Shown here in pieces: positions 42,546 through 50,316 of a stretch of DNA of 64,000 bases. This DNA comes from CAIJMU01 sp035530275. GTDB taxonomy: Bacteria; Spirochaetota; Spirochaetia; Treponematales; Rectinemataceae. Made by a program: the position numbers and the translations under genes. Location: contig DATKVC010000003.1 of assembly GCA_035530275.1 (NCBI GenBank), positions 1 through 64,000 on the forward strand, in the 5' to 3' direction. The notes below the pieces were generated by a model that did no database searches, was not told the origin of the DNA, and saw nothing but the letters and a program-made list of their open reading frames with translations. Every line of letters begins with the position of its first letter. Position 1 is the first letter of the stretch.

Positions 42546-44678
42546 ATGCAAGCGCGGACTGTTATCAACGAGTGCTACATCGTGCGCGAGCGACTGGGGG
42601 AGGACTGCTTTTGCGAACTGTGGCGAGCCACCTCGGTCTTCAACGCCACGGAATTCCTTCTACGTTTTTTCAAGCCTTTTCCCGGTCTCGAGGATAGGAC
42701 TTCGGGCCTGCGGGAGACGATCCTGGCGAGCCAGGGCGTCTCCCATCAGGCCGTAGTCGATATCGTCGATTTCGAGCAATTCGAAGGGCGCTATTTCATA
42801 GCCTCCGCCTATTTGGGGCAAAAATCCCTCAGGACCTTGTTGAAGGGAGGACAGAGTTTTGGTCTTGAAGAGCTTTGTCGCTATCTTCTCGAGCTAGCCC
42901 AGGGCCTCGATGTCTTTCACTCCCTTGGACTCGTCTATTCCTGCTTTAACGCAGAAAACGCTTTGTTTCTCGTGCGGCAAGGCGAGGTTGAATCCGTCCA
43001 AGTCCAGAAGCCGGGTTACTTCGCCCTGATCAACCTACTCCAGGAATCGGATCCCGAGGACTTCGTCGAATCTTGGGCTTATGTCGCTCCCGAAGTGAAA
43101 AAGGGGTCAGGGGATTTTGACAGGCAAGCGGATGTCTACTCCCTGGGCATTCATCTATTCCGGTTCCTTACGGGGAGCCTCCCCTTCCCCGAAGACCCGA
43201 CATTTGTGAGGAATGAGCCGGCTTCGCTGCGTCATGTCGCCAAGGCCTTGTTCCGGAGAGGGGTGCCCGAAGCTCTCATACGGATCGCCATCCGGTCGCT
43301 ACGGCCCGAACCTTCGATGCGCTACCCCGATTGCGTGCGTTTCGTCGCCGAGCTTCGGGCCTTTACCGAAGAGAGACGTGCCCTCTGGGTAAAGAAAAAC
43401 GGATTCGATCCCCTTGCGAACATCGAAACCTTGAATAGGGCAGGGGGAAGGATCGGCGCGAGCCAGATTATGCGCAGTTTGGAAACCGCCGACTATTTCC
43501 GCCAGCTTTCGGAGGCGCCCGTGAGGAAGGCAACGCCTCAGACAATTAGGGCTTTTCCTTACTCTCGGTTTCCCGATCCAGGCTCAGTTAGGTCTCTTGA
43601 GTTGAGGGAGGCTGGGGCGAAGGACAAGGGCGATCTTCCGGAAGACGCCTATATCGAAGAAGCGCTCAAGATCGTCGGACTCGAGCCATGGGCCGTCAAG
43701 GAAGAATTTACCGGCCTCGGTAAGGTCGCTGAAGCCGAAGCATTCCGAAACTCCAAACCGATACGATCCGAGCCCGAAGAGCCTCTATTGCCGCCCTGGG
43801 CCGATGCCGCAGGGCAGGCAAGGTCCGCAGAGCCGCAAAAACCCCCGATGGTTCTGCGAAAGCTCATGCCGACTGATTTGGCTCCCGATCTTGAATCGGC
43901 GTCGGTTAAGGCGGCGTCCGTGTCCGAAGCGAAGGTAGCCGAACCGCTGGTTCTGGTTGAACCTGAGACGGTGGCTCAGTCGATAGAGCCTACGGGTTTT
44001 GTCATCAAGGCGCCGCGACCGAGGAATAGGCCGGAACCCACTGCATCCACGGACGTGGCTTGGAAAAGCGACCGGCTGCCCCAGGGTACTTTGGTCGGGA
44101 TTCTCGAGGAGTCCGTGGCTCGCGCAAAGCATGGGCGGGGCACCTTCAGCTACGTGGAAGAGCCATACGGCATCGCGGCCGCCGCCCTCGGCCGCGTGAT
44201 TTCGCGCTTTCGAGACGAATCGATCGTCGTGGACATGAAGGCTTTCCCAGTAGGCGCCGACGCCACCGATTTCCTCAGATTGTTTCGCCTTCCTGCCTCG
44301 AGTGTTCTTTCAGCGGCCGAGCCTAGGACCCTGCGATTGCTGGGGAGACGCCTGAGATCGACGGGGGGCGAGGCCCTTCTTGCCGCCAGTCCGCTTGGCT
44401 CGACGCTTTATGGTCACGACCTCCCTGAACCCGACCCGGATTTCATCGCGACGCATGAAGGCGCGAAGCTTATCGCCGCGTCCATCGTCGGATTCGGTCG
44501 CAGGACGAGCCCTCTCGTGCTCTTTTGCCGAGCAGGCGAATCGGTAGCTCCTTCGGCCCACGGGATAATGACGGAACTCGCCGCCCTCGCGCCTTTCGCG
44601 CCTTTTGTCGGCATTATCTTCTTCAGACGCGAAGCGAAAGTGCCCGCCTGGCATTCGCTCTCGAAGCTCGGGCTATGA
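42546..44678 (+). CDS. Hanks-type pseudokinase with degenerate NTPase-like C-terminus
   Basis: 710 residues. Residues 10-273 follow the eukaryotic-like kinase fold (YIVRERLGE, ending in APEV at 181-184 and ADVYSLG at 195-201) but key residues are missing: the VAIK Lys is Arg40, HRD is YSC at 131-133, the DFG Asp is absent around 156, and the glycine loop is broken. Asn138 of the catalytic loop remains. A Pro/Ala-rich linker follows to about 500. Residues 510-710 resemble the AAA domain often fused to such kinases, but the P-loop position reads EEPYGIAAAA with no GKS/T. A scaffold or sensor is inferred, not an enzyme. ATG 42546 follows GAGGTAGGG. Confidence 0.75.
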   Translation: MQARTVINECYIVRERLGEDCFCELWRATSVFNATEFLLRFFKPFPGLEDRTSGLRETILASQGVSHQAVVDIVDFEQFEGRYFIASAYLGQKSLRTLLKGGQSFGLEELCRYLLELAQGLDVFHSLGLVYSCFNAENALFLVRQGEVESVQVQKPGYFALINLLQESDPEDFVESWAYVAPEVKKGSGDFDRQADVYSLGIHLFRFLTGSLPFPEDPTFVRNEPASLRHVAKALFRRGVPEALIRIAIRSLRPEPSMRYPDCVRFVAELRAFTEERRALWVKKNGFDPLANIETLNRAGGRIGASQIMRSLETADYFRQLSEAPVRKATPQTIRAFPYSRFPDPGSVRSLELREAGAKDKGDLPEDAYIEEALKIVGLEPWAVKEEFTGLGKVAEAEAFRNSKPIRSEPEEPLLPPWADAAGQARSAEPQKPPMVLRKLMPTDLAPDLESASVKAASVSEAKVAEPLVLVEPETVAQSIEPTGFVIKAPRPRNRPEPTASTDVAWKSDRLPQGTLVGILEESVARAKHGRGTFSYVEEPYGIAAAALGRVISRFRDESIVVDMKAFPVGADATDFLRLFRLPASSVLSAAEPRTLRLLGRRLRSTGGEALLAASPLGSTLYGHDLPEPDPDFIATHEGAKLIAASIVGFGRRTSPLVLFCRAGESVAPSAHGIMTELAALAPFAPFVGIIFFRREAKVPAWHSLSKLGL

Positions 44679-44717
44679 GGCGGCGCCGCGGCGACCTAGG
44701 TCCGTTAGGACGGATTC

Positions 44718-45284
44718 TCAGCCGAAGACCATCTTGATGCCGATGCCGATCAGCACGAGTCCTCCCGCTCGCTCCGCCCAGCCTTCGAGCCTGGCTCCGA
44801 TTCGCTTGCCGAACTCGATGCCGACGAAGGAGACGATGAAGGTCACAATACCTATGATGATGGCCGGAGCGAGGATCGGCATGCCGGCCATGCGATAGGA
44901 GAGACCGATGGCAAGCGCATCGAGGCTCGTCGCCACGGAGAGGACGAGCAGGGTGCGCAATCCGAGAACGGTCCGCTTCCGTGCGTCCTCCTCGTCCAGG
45001 CACTCGGCGACTTCCTGGATCTCGAAGGAGTCCTTGATCATTTTGGCGCCGATGATGGCGAGGATGGCGAAGGCTATCCAATGATCGAAACGCGAGATCA
45101 GGTCGTTGAAGGCTCCACCGACGTACCAGCCGACCACGGGCATTCCGAACTGGAAGAGGCCGAAGGAAAAAGCCGTTCGGAAGGCGAAGCGAGGTTTGAG
45201 TTTCGGAATGCAGATTCCGTTCGATACGGAGACGGCGAAAGCATCGGCGGAGAGGCCCAGAGCGACGAGAATCCACGTCAACAT
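44718..45284 (-). CDS. mntP: Manganese efflux pump MntP
   Basis: 188 residues, six membrane helices. Conserved acidic residues lie in GLSADAFAVSVSNG and ATSLDALAIGLS, and the two halves are related, as in the MntP family that exports Mn2+. The gene converges with the pseudokinase gene (39 bp apart). The start at 45284 lacks a Shine-Dalgarno and lies 9 nt after a predicted -10 box. PPP phosphatases use Mn2+ or Fe2+/Zn2+, so its position beside two phosphatase genes may be meaningful, by inference. Confidence 0.92.
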   Translation of the reverse strand: MLTWILVALGLSADAFAVSVSNGICIPKLKPRFAFRTAFSFGLFQFGMPVVGWYVGGAFNDLISRFDHWIAFAILAIIGAKMIKDSFEIQEVAECLDEEDARKRTVLGLRTLLVLSVATSLDALAIGLSYRMAGMPILAPAIIIGIVTFIVSFVGIEFGKRIGARLEGWAERAGGLVLIGIGIKMVFG

Positions 45285-45293
45285 TGTGCGCGA

Positions 45294-45322
45294 AGGGTAG
45301 CCGCAGGATCGAAGCGGGTCAA
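45294..45322 (-). promoter_or_regulatory. Predicted promoter of mntP, leaderless geometry
   Basis: On the minus strand TTGACC (45322-45317), a 17-bp spacer and TACCCT (45299-45294), then 9 nt to ATG 45284. No yybP-ykoY riboswitch fits in the remaining space. Confidence 0.45.
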
Positions 45323-45347
45323 GACGGGAGGCCGATTCACCGACCGT

Positions 45348-45370
45348 TTTGACGGGCGGATCGCGTCAAA
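45348..45370. promoter_or_regulatory. Inverted repeat in the mntP/phosphatase divergent region
   Basis: TTTGACG (45348-45354) and CGTCAAA (45364-45370) are a perfect 7-bp dyad with a 9-nt centre. A third TTGACG is at 45384-45389. It lies between two divergent promoters and could be an operator; the cognate regulator is unknown. Confidence 0.45.
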
Positions 45371-45383
45371 TCGGAAGACCGGA

Positions 45384-45415
45384 TTGACGCGAAGCCTGGA
45401 TGCGCGCAGGATAAT
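45384..45415 (+). promoter_or_regulatory. Possible promoter of the second phosphatase gene
   Basis: TTGACG (45384-45389) and GATAAT (45410-45415, 5 of 6) with a long 20-bp spacer. GATAAT ends 5 nt before ATG 45421 and there is no Shine-Dalgarno. Confidence 0.35.
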
Positions 45416-45420
45416 CGCCG

Positions 45421-46302
45421 ATGTCGAACGACGCGGAGTTCCTTGACCAGTTGCATGAAGCCACGAGGGCGGCCCTCGCGAATCCGCGTCGATCTTCGAA
45501 TGCCGCGGGCCGGCCTGGAGGCCTTGTCGAACTGCCGCCAACAGGAAAAATTGTCATAGTTGGCGACATTCATGCTTCGCTGGAAAGCCTCGACGCGATA
45601 CTCGAGTGTTCGGACGTCCTTTCCGGTCTCGAAACGGGATCGGCGACCCTCGTCTTTCTCGGAGACATCGTCCATGACGACAGGCGAGGCCACCTCGGCA
45701 AGATGGAAGGCTCGATCGCCATTCTCGGCCCGCTTTGCAGGTTGCTGACTTCACACCCCGCCCAGGTACTCTGGCTCCGCGGCAACCACGACAGCTTCGA
45801 TCCCTATCTGACGAAGGGCGGCGCCTACCAGGGAGCCCTATTTCGACAGGCTGTCGAAGCGAGGGGCGGCGAGCACCTCCTCGTCGCCGTTCAAGCACTC
45901 TTCGACGCACTGCCATTAGTCGCGGTTGGACCGTCCCTCATACTCGTCCATGCAGGACCGCCGGCGGGCGGCATGAGGAGGGAGGATATCGTGGAAATCA
46001 GTCCGGACTCCCTTTTGGCGAACGACCTCGTCTGGAACAGGATCGGTCCCTGTCCCGCGGAATATGGTCAGTATTGCGTCGATGATGTGAAAGCGAGCCT
46101 CGATAATTTCGGCTTTCGTGAAGGTGGGCTTTTTATCGTTGGTCACAATCCCCTCTGGTCCCAGGGCGACGGTTCGGGACTTTGGAAGGATGTTGGAATG
46201 AAGGGGCATCATATTCTCTATTCCGGCGGTCTGGGTTTGGCGCCCTGGCTTTCTCTCGAGAATGGCTGCTTGATATCCGGTCTCGCCCGCCCGCGGGACT
46301 GA
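45421..46302 (+). CDS. PPP-type metallophosphatase, divergent subfamily (copy 2)
   Basis: 293 residues, clearly the same subfamily as copy 1 at 38271. Motifs: GDIH at 48-51, GDIVHDD at 81-87, GNHD at 121-124, VHAGPPAGGMRRED and VGHNPLWSQGDG, ending in a shared GMKGHHILYSGG block (GMKNHHIIYSGS in copy 1). The shared GDxVHDDR...GH variant sets both apart from typical PPP enzymes. It lacks the roughly 25-residue N-terminal extension of copy 1. It is transcribed away from mntP. Confidence 0.82.
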   Translation: MSNDAEFLDQLHEATRAALANPRRSSNAAGRPGGLVELPPTGKIVIVGDIHASLESLDAILECSDVLSGLETGSATLVFLGDIVHDDRRGHLGKMEGSIAILGPLCRLLTSHPAQVLWLRGNHDSFDPYLTKGGAYQGALFRQAVEARGGEHLLVAVQALFDALPLVAVGPSLILVHAGPPAGGMRREDIVEISPDSLLANDLVWNRIGPCPAEYGQYCVDDVKASLDNFGFREGGLFIVGHNPLWSQGDGSGLWKDVGMKGHHILYSGGLGLAPWLSLENGCLISGLARPRD

Positions 46303-46327
46303 ATGCCTGCCTTCGCGCTCGTCGTAG

Positions 46328-46361
46328 GGCCTGGCCGGGACACAGATCCAGCCCAGGCCCC
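46328..46361. terminator. Inverted repeat between convergent genes
   Basis: GGGCCTGG (46328-46335) and CCAGGCCC (46354-46361) form an 8-bp stem with an 18-nt loop between the convergent ends of the phosphatase and the secreted-protein gene. It may serve both directions. Confidence 0.4.
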
Positions 46362-46363
46362 AG

Positions 46364-46954
46364 CTACTTGATTCTCGTACCGTCGACGAAGAGCGAACGT
46401 TCGGTTCCATCGATTTGGCTCGACCAAGCTACGTCTAGCCCGAGCTTGTTCCCGCCGATGGCATCCAGTAGCTGAGATCGTGTTTCCGCGAGATCGTAGC
46501 GCCCGCTGTGGTAATCGACTATGCGCACCATTATGAAGAAGCGCGCGTCGCTATGTGCCGAGCGGGCTGCCTTGTCGTCCGCGCCGAGAACGGCCGCATA
46601 GGCCGGGGCGCCGGAGTCTACATTTGCGGGAATCGGGGCGAAGGGGCGCGTATCGATCCCAAGACACTTGAAACCCGAGTCCGGGCCGAAATGCGAGGTG
46701 ATAGCCGCATCGATCGTTGCCTTTTCCGTATCGATGAGGCGTGCGGCCGTCTTTCCGCCTTCATCGTCGCCGATGACCAGGACTTCGATGACGACCCGAA
46801 GTGACGACTCGACCCCCTTGGCGGTCATCCGATCGAGCATGGAGACGATCGCCTGATAGGGGGCGACGGCAGGCGCGGCGGAAACGATGCATGAGAAGAC
46901 GAAGACCTGGCCCAGGGCGATAGCGATCCTTCGCTTTGCGAAGGGGGCCCTCAT
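46364..46954 (-). CDS. Secreted hypothetical protein
   Basis: 196 residues, not recognised. A signal peptide is evident: KRRIAIALGQVFVFSCIVSAAPA, with likely cleavage after ASA-like SAA. The mature part has an alternating hydrophobic pattern (LRVVIEVLVIGDDEGG, ARFFIMVRIVDYHSGRYDLAE) suggesting a small alpha/beta domain, perhaps a CsgG- or penicillin-binding-activator-like fold, unproved. Its start overlaps the VWA gene's stop (ATGA), so the two are made together. Confidence 0.65.
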   Translation of the reverse strand: MRAPFAKRRIAIALGQVFVFSCIVSAAPAVAPYQAIVSMLDRMTAKGVESSLRVVIEVLVIGDDEGGKTAARLIDTEKATIDAAITSHFGPDSGFKCLGIDTRPFAPIPANVDSGAPAYAAVLGADDKAARSAHSDARFFIMVRIVDYHSGRYDLAETRSQLLDAIGGNKLGLDVAWSSQIDGTERSLFVDGTRIK

Positions 46955-48102
46955 ATATCGCCGCCGAGCGTGGGCACGATTATCGGCACCAGCTCGATAC
47001 GCTGAGCGTCCAGGGCTCGTGCCGCGTCGACCCAGCCGATGTTCCCCCGTGGGATCGGGTGAGGCGGCGCGTCCGTCACCAGAAATACCAATCGAGCGTC
47101 GGCCTTCCAGTCGAATTGGGTAGCCGCCTCCAGAAGTCCCTCGTGCACTGCCTCGGGAATGTCCCCTCCTCCGCGTGCGAGCAGGGATTGGATGGAGGCG
47201 TCTATCTTGGCGAGATCGGACGTGAAGGGGATCTTTCTAGTTATGTAATCCTCGGGGAAATAGTCCTTGAATAGGACGATTCCCATCCGGAATTCCTTGA
47301 ACCCGGCTATCCGCGATTTCACGAATTTGATCAGGTTCTTCTTGAGATCGTCCATGTAGGGCTGCATGCTTGAAGTCGTGTCGATGCAGAGCACCAAGTC
47401 GAGGGTATCGCCTTTGAGGTCCTGAAGGGCTCCGTCGATCTGCGAGGAAGGCGGACCCTCGGGCGCGGGGGGGAGGGGGGCAGGCTCGGGCGGAGGAGGA
47501 GGGGCAGGCTTGGGCTCGGGAGGCGGCGTGACGGCGGGCGGCGGAGGAGGCGGAGGCGCTTCGACCTGGCGGGGTCGAGTTGAAATGCTGATCCTATAGG
47601 GATTGTCTGCGAAGGAGCCCGAATAGTCCGCATAGGGCTTCTGGAAGGCTCGAATGTTTATGAAGGTTCCATTGCCGACGGCCACGGTCCCGGATCGGCT
47701 CCATTTGTAGCCGTAAACGAGGACTGCCGGTATGAGGATGTGAAAGGCCATTCCAAACTGGGCATCGGGCTTCGGCGTCGAGGAAATGAGGGAATACAGA
47801 TCGTTTTTCGAAACAAGGAATTTGCCGTTAAGGAGGCGCTTCTCGTCTCCGTTTACCGCGTTCCATGAGGAGGAACGATAGGCGAAATTGTCGGCCTTCA
47901 TCGCCGGGTCTTTGGTTGTTTCCGTAAGAAGGACCGAGGATATCCCCGGTTTCCTGCGGATGAAAAGATCGTAGCCTCCCGCGTCGTTGGCGATGATGCG
48001 GACATCCGCGGCGCCGATCGAGAGGTCGGGGGAGGGTACCGCGCAGGCAAGCGAGGCCGCGAGGAAGAGCCAGGCTCCAATTCCGCACTTGTTCGCTTTC
48101 AC
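46951..48102 (-). CDS. Secreted von Willebrand factor type A domain protein
   Basis: 383 residues. Signal peptide (GIGAWLFLAASLACA), an N-terminal domain of about 170 residues, a proline-rich linker (residues about 178-220), then a VWA domain beginning LVLCIDTTSSM, a DxTxS-type metal-ion-dependent adhesion site, with LVFLVTDAPPHP later. Such domains bind protein ligands through a divalent metal. The start is GTG at 48102. The partner gene overlaps downstream. Location is the periplasm or outer envelope. Confidence 0.8.
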   Translation of the reverse strand: MKANKCGIGAWLFLAASLACAVPSPDLSIGAADVRIIANDAGGYDLFIRRKPGISSVLLTETTKDPAMKADNFAYRSSSWNAVNGDEKRLLNGKFLVSKNDLYSLISSTPKPDAQFGMAFHILIPAVLVYGYKWSRSGTVAVGNGTFINIRAFQKPYADYSGSFADNPYRISISTRPRQVEAPPPPPPPAVTPPPEPKPAPPPPPEPAPLPPAPEGPPSSQIDGALQDLKGDTLDLVLCIDTTSSMQPYMDDLKKNLIKFVKSRIAGFKEFRMGIVLFKDYFPEDYITRKIPFTSDLAKIDASIQSLLARGGGDIPEAVHEGLLEAATQFDWKADARLVFLVTDAPPHPIPRGNIGWVDAARALDAQRIELVPIIVPTLGGDI

Positions 48103-48360
48103 CCTACTATCATCGGGGAATTCTCGACCTTGATTGAGGGAGCTTTATGCGTCCAGCGAGGGGAGGCGAGTCAGCATCTCCGATTCCTGGCGGGTATCGA
48201 ACGATACCGACAATGTATTCGACCTCCGGCGAAGAGCTGATTATCATTTTCCCATGGCGCATAGTGAAGAGGGGAAAGACCGTAGGCTATTTCTGCCCGA
48301 ACTGGTGAAGGGCCCCAAGCGGCCTTGCGAATTTCGCATTATGATCGTCGGCAGTTCCCT

Positions 48361-50241
48361 ATGAGCCTCGCGCTTCAAAAGGGCGAGCGCATCGGATTCT
48401 TTCAATCATCGGCCAAGTCGCGCCTTCAAAGCCTGGACGCCGTCGCCGATCTCCTGCAAAGCTGCGGCATCAAGGTGCTTTCCCCCGAGGGGGATATTCT
48501 GCGCCACGCGGCACGGATTCATGATCCATCATCAGCGCGGATCATCGCCGAATGGTCCCGTCGCGAGCGAATTTCCGCAATCTGCTACGAATGGAATCTC
48601 GATCCGGAGGAAGGTCTCAGGCGCCTTGCCTCCCTGATCGAGCTGTTGCAGGCGGAGGGGCTTGTTCTTGGTAGCGGGGCGCCGATCCGCCTTTTCTTCT
48701 TCGCCGGCTCGCCGTCTACCTGCGATCTCGTGCGCAAGCGATTCCCCTTTGTCTCCGGCCTGTTCCGCGGCGACGAAACGGCCGCGGAGATCCTCGTGAT
48801 ACTTGGACTCCAGGGCAACAGTGTGCCGGCCTCGATGGCTGCCGATATCGGCTATGACGAGGATCGCATGTCCTTCGGTCGCGAACTCATCGCAAAGGGG
48901 GACTGGCAGGCGGTCCGTGGGGTCGATCATTCAGATTACCCGCGATTCGGGCTCAGGGGCGAAAGCTTGATTTCGCGCTTGGATCACGCGCGGCGCAGGA
49001 ATCTTCCGCCATTGATGCGAGCGGATTTGTCCCTCCCTCCGTCCAGCCGGGTCGATGACTTCTCCATTTCCGAACGCGGAATTTCGAGGCTCGCGAAAGG
49101 TGGCCTGCTCGACATCGTAACGCTCGCGACCTCGGATTACTGGGGCGAGCCCCAGTACGAAAATAGGGGCAGCCGCTCGAGCTTCGGAGCGTTTCTTCGC
49201 GATAGCCCCGAGGCCCTCTCGAGAATGCGGGAACTCGCCCTCCCGATGCTCGCTAGAAGCGACTCGGGCAATGACGACCTCGTCGGCACGGCCAAAATGT
49301 TCGAAGAACGCCTCGACAACGCCTGGCATTCGTCGGCCTTCTGGTGGTCCAGCAGACTCGACGGTGGGGGACCGCACGAAGTCTCGGGCAATCTCAAGCT
49401 GCAGTTCGAGGCTCTCGCCTTCATCGCGGGGAACGGAAAACCTTTGGAGCTCGATGCGCCGCGTCATTTCGCCCTTTGGGGGAGCGATGATACCAGTTAT
49501 GTCGTATCCGGGTGGCTCGCCGCTCGCGCGGCGAAGGAGAGTGGCGTTCGAGATCTCGTGCTTTCGATCGCGCTCAACACGCCGAAAATTACCTGGGGCG
49601 TGAACGATCTGGCCAAGGCCAAGGCACTGCTTCAGCTGGTTCGCGAGTTGGAGGACGGGGACTTCAAGGTGCATCCGCAACCGAGAGCCGGCAGCGATTA
49701 CTTCTCTTCCGATTCGGAGATCGCGATGGTCCAATTAGCCGCGGTGGCCGCCTTGATGGACGACATCGAACCCTGGGATGCGCGAAGTCCCGAAATAATC
49801 CATGTATCGGATCGGGCGGCGGGAAAGGGAATAGCCGATATCGGCGATATCGAGGATGCGGTACGTATTACGCGCTCCGCCATTTCAGAATGGAGGCGGT
49901 TGCGCGCGGAGGGACTCGTCGATGATCTGTCGAGGCGTGGCACGGTTCTCAGGAGGACTTCGGACCTGCTTGCCGAGGCGCGGATTGTCATCGCTGCCAT
50001 CGGCGAGAATGTCACGGCCCTATTTAGCCCGGGCGGCATGCACAAGATTCTCGCAAGCGGCTTTTTGCCCCTGCCCTGGCTTCCTGAGTTCCATTCCGAA
50101 TTCCCCGATGCGCCGAAGTGGAGGACTGGCTTGGTCGAGGGAGCCGTCAAGGTTATCGACGCGGAGCGAATCGTCATTCCCGCCGACCTCAGGATGAGAA
50201 TGACGGTCGAGGCGAACGGCGGCCCCGGATCCCGGGATTAG
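48361..50241 (+). CDS. Unknown protein, possible B12-mutase-like barrel
   Basis: 626 residues from ATG 48361; a TTG at 48325 is in frame and neither has a good ribosome site. Not recognised. The first about 190 residues look like a Rossmann domain (DLLQSCGIKVLSPEGD, APIRLFFFAGSP, GDETAAEILVILGL). The rest contains FGLRGESLISRLDHARRRNLPPLMRADL and a long alpha/beta region ending GIADIGDIEDAVRITRSAI, which recalls the catalytic barrel of B12-dependent carbon-skeleton mutases, but no DxHxxG B12 motif was found, so this is weak. It has no neighbours of matching metabolism. It is divergent from the VWA gene. Confidence 0.55.
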   Translation: MSLALQKGERIGFFQSSAKSRLQSLDAVADLLQSCGIKVLSPEGDILRHAARIHDPSSARIIAEWSRRERISAICYEWNLDPEEGLRRLASLIELLQAEGLVLGSGAPIRLFFFAGSPSTCDLVRKRFPFVSGLFRGDETAAEILVILGLQGNSVPASMAADIGYDEDRMSFGRELIAKGDWQAVRGVDHSDYPRFGLRGESLISRLDHARRRNLPPLMRADLSLPPSSRVDDFSISERGISRLAKGGLLDIVTLATSDYWGEPQYENRGSRSSFGAFLRDSPEALSRMRELALPMLARSDSGNDDLVGTAKMFEERLDNAWHSSAFWWSSRLDGGGPHEVSGNLKLQFEALAFIAGNGKPLELDAPRHFALWGSDDTSYVVSGWLAARAAKESGVRDLVLSIALNTPKITWGVNDLAKAKALLQLVRELEDGDFKVHPQPRAGSDYFSSDSEIAMVQLAAVAALMDDIEPWDARSPEIIHVSDRAAGKGIADIGDIEDAVRITRSAISEWRRLRAEGLVDDLSRRGTVLRRTSDLLAEARIVIAAIGENVTALFSPGGMHKILASGFLPLPWLPEFHSEFPDAPKWRTGLVEGAVKVIDAERIVIPADLRMRMTVEANGGPGSRD

Positions 50242-50316
50242 TCGCTGCCGGGATAATCCCGAGGACAGCCGCTCCTCGGCGATGTATCATGACTCAATGG
50301 AATACATGGGGGTAGC

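Noticed and set aside
45285..45420. yybP-ykoY manganese riboswitch upstream of mntP
   Set aside because: The predicted promoter leaves only 9 nt before the ATG and the conserved riboswitch bases are not seen.
48134..48364. 76-residue open frame between the VWA gene and the 48361 gene
   Set aside because: No ribosome site, no coding-like composition, and it overlaps the next gene's start region.
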